Source: UBA9620 sp965220695 (GTDB taxonomy: Bacteria > Acidobacteriota > Vicinamibacteria > Vicinamibacterales > UBA8438). From it: a stretch of 64,000 bases of DNA. Positions 52,886 to 62,218 of the stretch are shown here, in pieces (positions within the stretch are counted from its first letter, which is position 1; each line of letters begins with the position of its first letter). The position numbers and the translations under genes were made by a program. The notes below the pieces were generated by a model. It saw nothing but the letters and a program-made list of their open reading frames with translations, was not told the origin of the DNA and made no database searches. The DNA is taken from NCBI GenBank assembly GCA_965220695.1, contig OZ244838.1, forward strand, positions 3,348,001-3,412,000, given 5' to 3'.

Positions 52886-53563
52886 GGTTCTGGCGCCCCG
52901 TCGCGGTGCTCGATACTCTTCATCGCGCGCCAACCGGGGCTCATGCCGATCGCCCTTGTACAACCACACCTTCACACCGATTTGCCCGTACGTGGTGTTT
53001 GCCTCCGCAAACCCGTAGTCCACATCCGCCCGCAGGGTCTGCAGCGGCAACTGACCGTGCAGATACCATTCGTTTCGCGCGATCTCCGCGCCGTTCAACC
53101 GTCCTCCGACACGGATCTTGATTCCCCGTGCGCCGAATCGTAGCGCCGATTCGACCGCCTTGCGCATTGCCCGGCGGAACGCGACCCGTTTGACGAGCTG
53201 CAGCGCCACCGACTCGCTGATGAGCTGCGCGTCAAGTTCAGGCTTTTGAATTTCCTGAATATTGATGAAGACCTCACGCTTGGTCCGCTTTTGGATCTCG
53301 GTCTTGAGCTTGTCGACTTCAGTGCCCTTCCGCCCGATGATGATGCCCGGCCGGGATGTGCAGATGTCGATCTTCAACTTGTTCGCGGCGCGCTCGATCT
53401 CGATCTTCGATACCCCCGCGTGCGCGAACCGCTTCTTCAGATCTGCGCGCAACGCGAGATCTTCATGAAGGAGCTTCGCGTAGTCGCGGTCGGCATACCA
53501 ACGTGACCGCCACGTCTTGTTGAAACCGAGCCTGAATCCGTATGGATGTACCTTCTGCCCCAT
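52883..53563 (-). CDS. rpsC: 30S ribosomal protein uS3
   Basis: 226 residues starting MGQKVHPYGFRLGFNKTWRS. The KH domain (SRPGIIIGRKGTEVDKLKTE) and the C-terminal domain (GARGIKIRVGGRLNGAEIAR) are complete. The last residues (EYRAPRRGART) are variable in the family. Confidence 0.97.
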   Translation of the reverse strand: MGQKVHPYGFRLGFNKTWRSRWYADRDYAKLLHEDLALRADLKKRFAHAGVSKIEIERAANKLKIDICTSRPGIIIGRKGTEVDKLKTEIQKRTKREVFINIQEIQKPELDAQLISESVALQLVKRVAFRRAMRKAVESALRFGARGIKIRVGGRLNGAEIARNEWYLHGQLPLQTLRADVDYGFAEANTTYGQIGVKVWLYKGDRHEPRLARDEEYRAPRRGART

Positions 53564-53648
53564 ATAGCCAACCCCGCGCCCGCGGGCGCTGTCCCCTACT
53601 CCAACCCCTCGGCCGTCGTCTCTGTCGCGGTCTGACTGGCGACCTTCC

Positions 53649-54062
53649 TCACTGGCGCTTCGCCGTCTCGGCCTCGCCGCTGCCTGGCAATGCCGGCGAC
53701 GGGACGCGCGTTACAATCTCGGACCGCTCAGCTACCTTGACCGTGAGATGTGCAGTGCGTTTGACAATCCGAAACGCCCGCCCCATGGGTGCCGGCCGGA
53801 TTCGCTTCATCGACGGCCCCTGATCGGCGAAACAATGGGACACGTACATCCGCTCGGCATCGCCGCTGGCCCCATCTTTCTGCTGCGCGTTCGCGACCGC
53901 CGAGCGCAGGACCTTCTCTATGTCCCGAGCGATGCGCTTGCGGGCGAACCGCAGGATGGACAGTGCACGGTCTACATCTTGTCCCCTGATGAGATCCATC
54001 ACCAGCTTGGCCTTTTGCGCCGATGTCCGGACAAATCGGGCCGTGGCGCGCCCTTCGATCAT
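53649..54062 (-). CDS. rplV: 50S ribosomal protein uL22
   Basis: 137 residues: RFVRTSAQKAKLVMDLIRGQ, then the tunnel-loop region RIRPAPMGRAFRIVKRTAHL. The last 25 residues form an extra Pro/Ala-rich tail. Confidence 0.96.
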   Translation of the reverse strand: MIEGRATARFVRTSAQKAKLVMDLIRGQDVDRALSILRFARKRIARDIEKVLRSAVANAQQKDGASGDAERMYVSHCFADQGPSMKRIRPAPMGRAFRIVKRTAHLTVKVAERSEIVTRVPSPALPGSGEAETAKRQ

Positions 54063-54068
54063 CGTCTG

Positions 54069-54356
54069 CTACCTCTTGACGGCCGCAGCCTTGTCACGTC
54101 TTCCGGTGTGTCCTCGAAACAGCCGCGTCGGGGAGAACTCGCCCAGCTTGTGGCCGACCATGTTCTCGGTGAGATACACCGGTACGAATTTCTTGCCATT
54201 GTGTACGGCGATGGTGTGTCCGACCATTTCCGGAACAACCGTGGATCGCCGTGACCAGGTCTTGATCACTCTCCGGTCCCCCGCCCGGTTCATAATCTCG
54301 ACCTTTTCCAGCAACGGCAGGTCCACGAACGGTCCCTTTCTCAGCGATCGACTCAT
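54069..54356 (-). CDS. rpsS: 30S ribosomal protein uS19
   Basis: 95 residues starting MSRSLRKGPFVDLPLLEKVE, with IKTWSRRSTVVPEMVGHTIA and LTENMVGHKLGEFSPTRLFR. Standard length. Confidence 0.97.
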   Translation of the reverse strand: MSRSLRKGPFVDLPLLEKVEIMNRAGDRRVIKTWSRRSTVVPEMVGHTIAVHNGKKFVPVYLTENMVGHKLGEFSPTRLFRGHTGRRDKAAAVKR

Positions 54357-54396
54357 ACACGCCTCGTCTCAAATCCCACGCTCAAGGCCAAGTCCG

Positions 54397-55227
54397 TCAC
54401 TTACGTCGTTTCCGGCGTTGGGTTATGAATTTGTCGGACGGCTTCCGGCCGCGAGTCTTGTACCCCTTGGTTGGCACACCCCAGGGCGTCACTGGATGGC
54501 GTCCGCCAGCAGAGCTGCCTTCGCCACCTCCCAGCGGGTGGTCGACCGGATTCATCGCCACCCCGCGAACAGTGGGTCTGCGACCTAGCCACCGCGCGCG
54601 ACCGGCCTTGCCGAGCGACACGTTTTCGTGATCGACATTGCCGACCTGGCCAACGGTGGCCATGCATTCCTTCAATATCCGCCGCACCTCGCCGGATGGC
54701 ATACGCAGCGAAGCGTAGTTGCCCTCCTTCGCGATCAACTGAACGGACGATCCCGCGCTACGGGCGATCTGACCGCCCTTGCCCGGCTTCAACTCCACGT
54801 TGTGGAGCTGGGTGCCAAGTGGAATGTTCTTCAATGGCAACGCGTTGCCCGGCAGAATATCGACCGCGTCGCCGGCCACGACCGTGTCGCCGACTGAGAC
54901 CCGCGCCGGCTGCAGGATGTAGCGCTTGTCGCCGTCGGCGTAGGCCACCAACGCGATGCGGGCGGAACGGTTCGGATCGTACTCGACGCTGGACACTGTA
55001 CCGGGCACGTCCTTCTTGTTGCGCTTGAAATCGATGATTCGGTAGGTCCGTTTGTGCCCACCGCCACGCTGCCACATCGTGACCCGGCCGCGGTTGTTGC
55101 GACCGCCGGACTTTGGCAACGGCTCGGTCAAAGGCTTGTACGGTTTCGTTGCGGTGATATCGTCGAACGTCTGCACCGTCTGAAACCGCCGTCCCGGCGA
55201 TGTGGGCTTGTATTGGCGAATTGTCAT
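54397..55227 (-). CDS. rplB: 50S ribosomal protein uL2
   Basis: 276 residues with the start MTIRQYKPTSPGRRFQTV, NRGRVTMWQRGGGHKRTYRI and the conserved RGVAMNPVDHPLGGGEG near the C-terminus, needed for peptidyl transferase. Full length. Confidence 0.97.
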   Translation of the reverse strand: MTIRQYKPTSPGRRFQTVQTFDDITATKPYKPLTEPLPKSGGRNNRGRVTMWQRGGGHKRTYRIIDFKRNKKDVPGTVSSVEYDPNRSARIALVAYADGDKRYILQPARVSVGDTVVAGDAVDILPGNALPLKNIPLGTQLHNVELKPGKGGQIARSAGSSVQLIAKEGNYASLRMPSGEVRRILKECMATVGQVGNVDHENVSLGKAGRARWLGRRPTVRGVAMNPVDHPLGGGEGSSAGGRHPVTPWGVPTKGYKTRGRKPSDKFITQRRKRRK

Positions 55228-55270
55228 GGTCCTGTGCGGCTCTTGTCGCTAGTCGATTCGCGTGATCCGT

Positions 55271-55561
55271 CTATGCGCCTTCCAGGAATTCCGGAATGCT
55301 CTCACCGTCCCGCAACCGCACGTACGCTTTCTTCCAATCGGGGCGCTGGCCGATGAATCGCCCCTGCCGCTTGATCTTGCCATGGCTGATAGCCGTGCGG
55401 ACGCTTGCCACTTTCGCACCCAGCAACCGCTCGACCGCCTGCTTGATCTCAACCTTGGTCGCCCGCATTGCCACCTCGAGCACGACAGTCCGGCCGTCTT
55501 CGCGCTGCAACGTCGTCTTCTCGGTAATGAGCGGCCGCCGAATCACGTCGGTCTCTTTCAT
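55271..55561 (-). CDS. rplW: 50S ribosomal protein uL23
   Basis: 96 residues: VIRRPLITEKTTLQREDGRT, FEVAMRATKVEIKQAVE-type helix and VASVRTAISHGKIKRQGRFI. Its ATG overlaps the rplD stop. It forms part of the tunnel exit and docks trigger factor and SRP. Confidence 0.96.
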   Translation of the reverse strand: MKETDVIRRPLITEKTTLQREDGRTVVLEVAMRATKVEIKQAVERLLGAKVASVRTAISHGKIKRQGRFIGQRPDWKKAYVRLRDGESIPEFLEGA

Positions 55562-56181
55562 GATCCCAGCACCTGCTCGAGCCGCTCTACCGCAGCACGC
55601 GTAATGACGATCCGGCGCGCATCGACGACTTCGCGCGCACCAAGGTGACGGGTTGAGAACATCTTCACGGTCGTGAGGTTGCGAACCGCAAGCGACATGT
55701 TCGCATCTGGATTCACATCCACCAGGAGCGTCTTGCCATCCACGTCCAATCGATCCAGCAATTCCGCCGCGTGGCGTGTGCGCGGTTCCTCAATGCTCAG
55801 CTTGTCGACCACCAGGATCGCTGCATCCTGGAACTTCTGACTCAGCGCCGCCCGCAGCCCGCCGCGCACTACCTTCTTCGGCAACCGATACCCATAGCTG
55901 CGCGGCTGCGGACCGAAAACGATCCCGCCCGACCTCCACAAAGGGTTGCGGCTCTCGCCCACACGGGCGCGACCAGTACCCTTCTGGCGCCAGGGCTTCT
56001 TTCCAGTGCCGCTGACATTGCCTCGGGTCTTGGTCGCGTGGGTGCCACGACGTTCGGAAGCCTGTTGATGTACTACAGCCTCCCAAATCACGTCAGTATT
56101 CACATGACCACCGAATATCTCATCGCTGACCTCGAGCGCCCCGACCTTTTCGTTCTGCAAATCGACGACATCCAATGTCAT
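55558..56181 (-). CDS. rplD: 50S ribosomal protein uL4
   Basis: 207 residues with THATKTRGNVSGTGKKPWRQ and KGTGRARVGESRNPLWRSGG, the tunnel loop of uL4. In E. coli uL4 represses the S10 operon; the leader here is not in a comparable place. Confidence 0.97.
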   Translation of the reverse strand: MTLDVVDLQNEKVGALEVSDEIFGGHVNTDVIWEAVVHQQASERRGTHATKTRGNVSGTGKKPWRQKGTGRARVGESRNPLWRSGGIVFGPQPRSYGYRLPKKVVRGGLRAALSQKFQDAAILVVDKLSIEEPRTRHAAELLDRLDVDGKTLLVDVNPDANMSLAVRNLTTVKMFSTRHLGAREVVDARRIVITRAAVERLEQVLGS

Positions 56182-56206
56182 GGCCGCAATCCGTCCATCG
56201 CTACGA

Positions 56207-56866
56207 CTACTTTTCCGGCGCGACGGTCGCCGGTCCTGCCGCTACCGCCTTACGTACCACCACGAACCCACCGGGCGCCCCGGGCACCGCGCCCTTGACG
56301 ACCAGGACATGCTGCTCGGCGTTCACCTGCAACACGCGCAAGTTCCGCACCGTGACCCGGTCGCCGCCCATGCGCCCCGGACCACGCATCCCCTTGATGA
56401 CACGCGAGGGGTACGACGACGCCCCGATCGAACCAGGCGCGCGATGAAACATCGACCCGTGGGTTGCACCGCCGCCACCGAAGCCGTGCCGTTTCATCAC
56501 CCCCTGAAAGCCCTTGCCGCGGCTGATGCCGATAACGTCGACTGTATCGCCATCTGCGAACACGGATGCCATGACCTGTTCGCCTTCGACGGGACCGTCG
56601 CTGCCCGCGACAACTCCGACTTCCCGCCGCAACTTCGTCGGCGGTACGTTGGCCTTCTTGTAGTGACCGGCTATCGGCTTGTTCACGTTCGCGGGGGCAT
56701 CCTCGACCAACCCGAGCTGCACCGCTTCGTAGCCGTCTCGTTCAACGGTCTTCCGCTGCACGACGACACACGGACCGGCCTTGATGACCGTGGCGGGCGT
56801 GACAGCGCCGTCGTCGGCAAACACCTGTGTCATCCCGATCTTGCGCCCGAGGATTCCGGTCACCAT
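56207..56866 (-). CDS. rplC: 50S ribosomal protein uL3
   Basis: 219 residues from ATG 56866 (MVTGILGRKIGMTQVFADDG), with GGAAG upstream. GISRGKGFQGVMKRHGFGGG and the SIGASSYPSRVIKGMRGPGR segment are the typical extension toward the peptidyl transferase centre. Confidence 0.97.
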   Translation of the reverse strand: MVTGILGRKIGMTQVFADDGAVTPATVIKAGPCVVVQRKTVERDGYEAVQLGLVEDAPANVNKPIAGHYKKANVPPTKLRREVGVVAGSDGPVEGEQVMASVFADGDTVDVIGISRGKGFQGVMKRHGFGGGGATHGSMFHRAPGSIGASSYPSRVIKGMRGPGRMGGDRVTVRNLRVLQVNAEQHVLVVKGAVPGAPGGFVVVRKAVAAGPATVAPEK

Positions 56867-56906
56867 GTCGTTCTTCCATTTCACACACCGCCCCATGGCG
56901 GTGTCG

Positions 56907-57233
56907 CTACTTGCTGTCCTTCCCGAACGCCTTGATCTCGACATCGACACCGGCCGGCAAATCGAGCTTCATCAGAGCATCCACAGTTTGCGGGGTCGGC
57001 TCGAAGATATCGATCAACCGCTTGTGCGTCCGGATCTCGAATTGCTCACGAGATTTCTTGTCGACGTGGGGCGACCGCAACACGGTCCACTTGTTCAGGT
57101 CTGTCGGCAGCGGAATAGGCCCTGCGAGGCGGGCGCCGGTGCGGCGGGCAGTATCGACGATTTCCGAGGTCGACTGGTCAAGCACCCGATGGTCGTACGC
57201 CTTGAGACGGATCCGGATCTTGTCGCTGAACAT
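56907..57233 (-). CDS. rpsJ: 30S ribosomal protein uS10
   Basis: 108 residues from ATG 57233: KIRIRLKAYDHRVLDQSTSE, GPIPLPTDLNKWTVLRSPHV and FEIRTHKRLIDIFEPTPQTV. It also belongs to antitermination complexes with NusB. It follows tuf by 46 bases. Confidence 0.97.
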   Translation of the reverse strand: MFSDKIRIRLKAYDHRVLDQSTSEIVDTARRTGARLAGPIPLPTDLNKWTVLRSPHVDKKSREQFEIRTHKRLIDIFEPTPQTVDALMKLDLPAGVDVEIKAFGKDSK

Positions 57234-57279
57234 GTCTTTCTTCGACTCTCTATGGCTCTCGGTAACCCCAACCCCTGGT

Positions 57280-58470
<1,191 letters not shown>

Positions 58471-58484
58471 GGCGATAGCCTCTG

Positions 58485-60578
58485 TTACCTTCCCTGAATC
58501 CGCGCCACGATCTCCTCACTCACCACCTGTGGGACTCGCTTGTAGCGATCGAAATTCATGGTGTACGTTGCGCGCCCCTGTGTCCGCGACCTCAGTTCAG
58601 TGGCATAGCCGAACATCTCCGCGAGAGGTACGCGGGCGTTCACGATCTGCGTACTGCCGTGCGCTTCCATCGAAAGCACTTTGCCGCGGCGGCTGTTGAG
58701 GTCGGCCATGATGTCGCCCATGTGCACCTCGGGTACAACCACTTCGACCTTCATGATCGGCTCGAGCAGCACCGGCCCCGCAGTCCGCGCCGCTTGACGA
58801 AAGGCCATCGATCCGGCGATCTTGAACGCCATCTCGGACGAGTCCACGTCATGGGACGAACCGTCGTACAGCGTCACCGTCACATCTTCGATCGGATACC
58901 CGGCCAATACGCCGGTCGTGAGCGCCTCCCGGATACCGGCTTCGATCGAACTGATGAACTCCCTCGGCACCGCGCCACCGAAAATCTCGTTCTTGAAGAC
59001 GAAGCCGTCTCCTGGCACGACACGGATCTTGACGTGCCCGTATTGCCCTCGCCCGCCGGTCTGCTTGACATACCGTCCTTCGGCCGCGGATGGTCTGGTC
59101 AACGTTTCCCGGTAGGCGACCTGCGGCCGCCCGACGGTGGCTTCGACGTCGAATTCCCGCCGCAATCGATCGACGATGATCTCGAGATGCAGTTCGCCCA
59201 TCCCGGAGATGACCACCTGCCCGGTCTCGTCGTCGGTACGAACCTGAAACGTCGGATCCTCGCTGGTCAGCTTCGCGAGCCCCTGCCCGAGCTTCTCCTG
59301 GTCGACCTTGGTCTTTGGCTCGATAGCCAGCGTGATGACGGGTTTTGGAAACTCCATCGTCTCCAGCACCACCGGGTGCTGGTGGTCGCAAATCGTATCC
59401 CCTGTCGCCACACTCTTGAGCCCGACCGCAGCCGCGATGTCGCCTGAATAGACTTGCCGGATCTCCTCGCGCTTGTCGGCATGCATCTTCAGCAACCGAC
59501 CGATCCTCTCCTTGCGGCGGAGACGCGGGTTGTAGATGGTGGCGCCAGACGCCAGCACCCCGGAATAGACACGGATAAAGGCGAGCTGACCGACGTAGGG
59601 GTCAGTCACTATCTTGAAGGCCAACGCCGAAAACGGCGTTGTGTCCGCGCACGGACGCTCGAGTCGGGTGTCCACGTCACCCGGATCGCTACCGCTCACG
59701 GCCGGCACATCCAGCGGCGACGGCAGATAATCGATCACCGCGCCGATCAACGGTTGCACGCCCTTGTTTTTGAACGCACTGCCACACAGTACCGGTACGA
59801 AGGGAACGTCCTCCTCGCGCACTGACTCAACGGTGCGGCGCCGCAACGTCGCGATGATTTCCGCTTCTTCGATCGGCGTGCCGTGCAGATACTTCTCAAG
59901 CAGCCGATCGTCGACTTCGCAGACCTTCTCTACCAGCAGTTCGCGAGCCGCCATGGCAGCGTCCATGCGGTCCGCCGGAATGTCCTCCACGGTCGATCCG
60001 GCTCCCAGTGTCTCGTCATGGTAACGAACGGCCTTCATGCGCACGAGGTCTATGACCCCGACGAATTCGTCCTCGTCCCTGATTGGAAGCTGAATCGCCA
60101 CCGGGTTACCTTGAAGCTTCTCGCGAATCTGCGTCAGGGTGCGATTGAAATCTGCGCCGACGCGGTCCATCTTGTTGACGAAACAGATCCGTGGCACACG
60201 ATATTTGTCAGCCTGTCGCCACACGGTCTCCGACTGCGGCTCCACGCCCCCCACCGCATCGAATACTGCCACGGCGCCGTCCAACACCCGCAACGATCGC
60301 TCGACCTCCGCGGTGAAGTCGACATGCCCAGGGGTATCGATGATGTTTATTCGATGATCACGCCACATGCACGTCGTGGCGGCAGAGGTGATGGTGATGC
60401 CCCGCTCCTGCTCCTGCTCCATCCAGTCCATCACCGCAGTGCCCTCATGCACCTCGCCGATCTTGTAGGTGATGCCCGTATAGAACAGGACGCGCTCGGT
60501 GATGGTCGTCTTGCCGGCATCAATGTGAGCCATGATGCCAATATTGCGCGTCTGCTCCAGCGCCACCTGTCTCGGCAT
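58485..60578 (-). CDS. fusA: Elongation factor G
   Basis: 697 residues driving translocation. ATG 60578 (MPRQVALEQTRNIGIMAHID) is chosen; no strong ribosome site is seen and the frame is open to 60662. G1 AHIDAGKTT at 17-25, G3 DTPGHVDF, G4 NKMD, and domain IV with QTGGRGQYGHVKI are all canonical, in contrast to the EF-G-2 gene at 38591. It is followed 14 bases later by tuf. Confidence 0.97.
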   Translation of the reverse strand: MPRQVALEQTRNIGIMAHIDAGKTTITERVLFYTGITYKIGEVHEGTAVMDWMEQEQERGITITSAATTCMWRDHRINIIDTPGHVDFTAEVERSLRVLDGAVAVFDAVGGVEPQSETVWRQADKYRVPRICFVNKMDRVGADFNRTLTQIREKLQGNPVAIQLPIRDEDEFVGVIDLVRMKAVRYHDETLGAGSTVEDIPADRMDAAMAARELLVEKVCEVDDRLLEKYLHGTPIEEAEIIATLRRRTVESVREEDVPFVPVLCGSAFKNKGVQPLIGAVIDYLPSPLDVPAVSGSDPGDVDTRLERPCADTTPFSALAFKIVTDPYVGQLAFIRVYSGVLASGATIYNPRLRRKERIGRLLKMHADKREEIRQVYSGDIAAAVGLKSVATGDTICDHQHPVVLETMEFPKPVITLAIEPKTKVDQEKLGQGLAKLTSEDPTFQVRTDDETGQVVISGMGELHLEIIVDRLRREFDVEATVGRPQVAYRETLTRPSAAEGRYVKQTGGRGQYGHVKIRVVPGDGFVFKNEIFGGAVPREFISSIEAGIREALTTGVLAGYPIEDVTVTLYDGSSHDVDSSEMAFKIAGSMAFRQAARTAGPVLLEPIMKVEVVVPEVHMGDIMADLNSRRGKVLSMEAHGSTQIVNARVPLAEMFGYATELRSRTQGRATYTMNFDRYKRVPQVVSEEIVARIQGR

Positions 60579-60722
60579 CACTGTGTCCGTTCGTGACTGC
60601 TTGTGTCTCGCAACACTGGCGACGGCGACCGGCGGTGGACTCTTCAACTCTGCTGTTGCCACTTGTCTACTATGACCTGCTCTTCTCTTCTAATCGAGAC
60701 ACCGCCGACGGACCAGGAATGC

Positions 60723-61196
60723 CTACCAACGGTAATGAGCAAATGCCTTGTTGGCCTCAGCCATCCGATGCGTGTCCTCACGCTTCTTTACCGACCCGCC
60801 CCGAAGATTCGACGCGTCGACGAACTCGTTCGCCAGCTTTTCCTTCATCGTCTTGCCGTCGCCGCGCGCCCGAGCATAACCAGACAGCCAACGAATGCTC
60901 AGCGACAATCGACGGTTCGGGTTGACCTCGATTGGCACCTGGTAGTTCGATCCACCCACACGGCGCGATTTCACCTCAAGGCTCGGCTTGACGTTGTCGA
61001 CCGCTTTCTTGAACACCTTGAGCGGGTCTTCCCCGGTTCGCTCCCTGATGATTTCCAGGCTGCCGTACAGGAGGCCTTCGGCGGTACTTCGCTTGCCGTT
61101 CTTCATGACGCAACGTACGAACTTCGTCACCAGGGTACTGTTGTAGATTGGATCAGGGGGTACCTCGCGTTTGGGAACTTCGCGTCTGCGTGGCAT
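60723..61196 (-). CDS. rpsG: 30S ribosomal protein uS7
   Basis: 157 residues from ATG 61196 (MPRRREVPKREVPPDPIYNS), with GAGAGGAA upstream. VGGSNYQVPIEVNPNRRLSL and the C-terminal KREDTHRMAEANKAFAHYRW are typical. A 144-base spacer without a repeat copy separates it from fusA. Confidence 0.97.
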   Translation of the reverse strand: MPRRREVPKREVPPDPIYNSTLVTKFVRCVMKNGKRSTAEGLLYGSLEIIRERTGEDPLKVFKKAVDNVKPSLEVKSRRVGGSNYQVPIEVNPNRRLSLSIRWLSGYARARGDGKTMKEKLANEFVDASNLRGGSVKKREDTHRMAEANKAFAHYRW

Positions 61197-61213
61197 GATT
61201 CCTCTCGCCGCTC

Positions 61214-61588
61214 TTACGCTTTCGGCCGTTTCGCACCGTACTTGGATCGACTCTGCTTGCGGCCCTGCACGCCCGTGGTGTCGAGCGTCCCCCGCACCAC
61301 GTGGTAGCGGACACCAGGCAGGTCCTTCACACGACCGCCGCGCAGCAACACGAGCGAGTGCTCCTGGAGGTTGTGGCCCTCGCCCGGAATGTAGCTCGTG
61401 ACCTCGATCTGATTGGTCAGCCGAACACGAGCGACTTTGCGCAACGCGGAGTTCGGCTTCTTCGGCGTCTGGGTGAACACCCGTACGCAGACCCCGCGCC
61501 GCTGCGGGCACCTCCGCAACGCCGGGCTCTTGGTCTTCGTCTCGGCCCGGAACCGGCCCTTTCTGACGAGCTGACTGATCGTCGGCAC
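61214..61588 (-). CDS. rpsL: 30S ribosomal protein uS12
   Basis: 124 residues from GTG 61588 (VPTISQLVRKGR), with GGGAG 6 bases before the start. KKPNSALRKVARVRLTNQIE and the loop GHNLQEHSLVLLRGGRVKDL, including the Lys sites of streptomycin resistance in other species (TPKKPNS, GRVKDLPGV), are wild-type in form. Confidence 0.97.
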   Translation of the reverse strand: MPTISQLVRKGRFRAETKTKSPALRRCPQRRGVCVRVFTQTPKKPNSALRKVARVRLTNQIEVTSYIPGEGHNLQEHSLVLLRGGRVKDLPGVRYHVVRGTLDTTGVQGRKQSRSKYGAKRPKA

Positions 61589-61807
61589 AAGCACTCCCTG
61601 CGTCGATGACGCTACGGCATCCAGGCCGTCGGACCAGGACGCCAACGACAAATCACCCCAGGCCTGAAAGCCACCGGCTTCGCACCTGAGGCGGGTTGAC
61701 CCTATTAGTGTGTGCGCGCTGTAAGGGAAATCCGTACCCCACAAACTGCCGGGTCGGTCGCTCCCAAGCTGGAAAGAGGCGAATCGCGCATCCCTGTGAC
61801 CTCTTCG

Positions 61808-61838
61808 CGGTGCGCCGACACAGGCGCCCGGCGCACCG
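61808..61838 (-). promoter_or_regulatory. Ten-base-pair hairpin in the rpoC-rpsL spacer
   Basis: CGGTGCGCCG (61808-61817) and CGGCGCACCG (61829-61838) form a perfect 10-bp stem with an 11-base loop. No U tract follows on the minus strand, so it is not a classical terminator. The whole region 61589-62028 (440 bases) between rpsL and the repeat holds no gene I accept and no clear promoter, though the str operon promoter would be expected here. A small stem AACCT/AGGTT lies at 61899-61912. Confidence 0.4.
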
Positions 61839-62028
61839 TCGGCCACACGGCCTCTTTCGGACGGATCGAAGTTAGATAGGGTGTCCTAACTCCGACAGAA
61901 CCTTGCGAGGTTACCACGTTCGTCCTGATCCACGCAACAATTGCGCCGGCCCGGTCTTTCCGTTCTCCGATGGCCGCAACATTCCGAAACCGCACACCGG
62001 CGTCCGATTTCATTACCGCACCGATGCG

Positions 62029-62218
62029 CTGGCAGCACGCGATGAAAGCCCCGCAGCATTCGCTCGGCGCTGCATCCCGCAAAGAGCGTCGCTGGGCGTC
62101 TGATCGCCGAGGGCACACACGTCCCAATGCGCTCCCTCTTCGTGCCGTGCACTGGCCGGGCGCGACGTTATGACGAACAGATCTCGGTGCACCGCGGGGT
62201 TTCACCACAGGCTGCTAT
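62029..62218 (-). repeat. CTAG repeat, copy after rpoC
   Basis: The minus strand reads TAGCAGCCTGTGG, TGAAACCCCGCGG and TGCACCGAGATC, then an AAGAGGGAGCGCAT core and GCGGGATGCAGCGCCGAGCG near the far end, which finishes GTGCTGCCAG. At 190 bp it is the longest copy. Its TAG is the rpoC stop, preceded by A rather than C. Confidence 0.85.

Noticed and set aside
61705..62013. 102-codon frame on the minus strand in the rpoC-rpsL spacer
   Set aside because: No ribosome site, no family resemblance and part of it overlaps the hairpin; more likely non-coding spacer.
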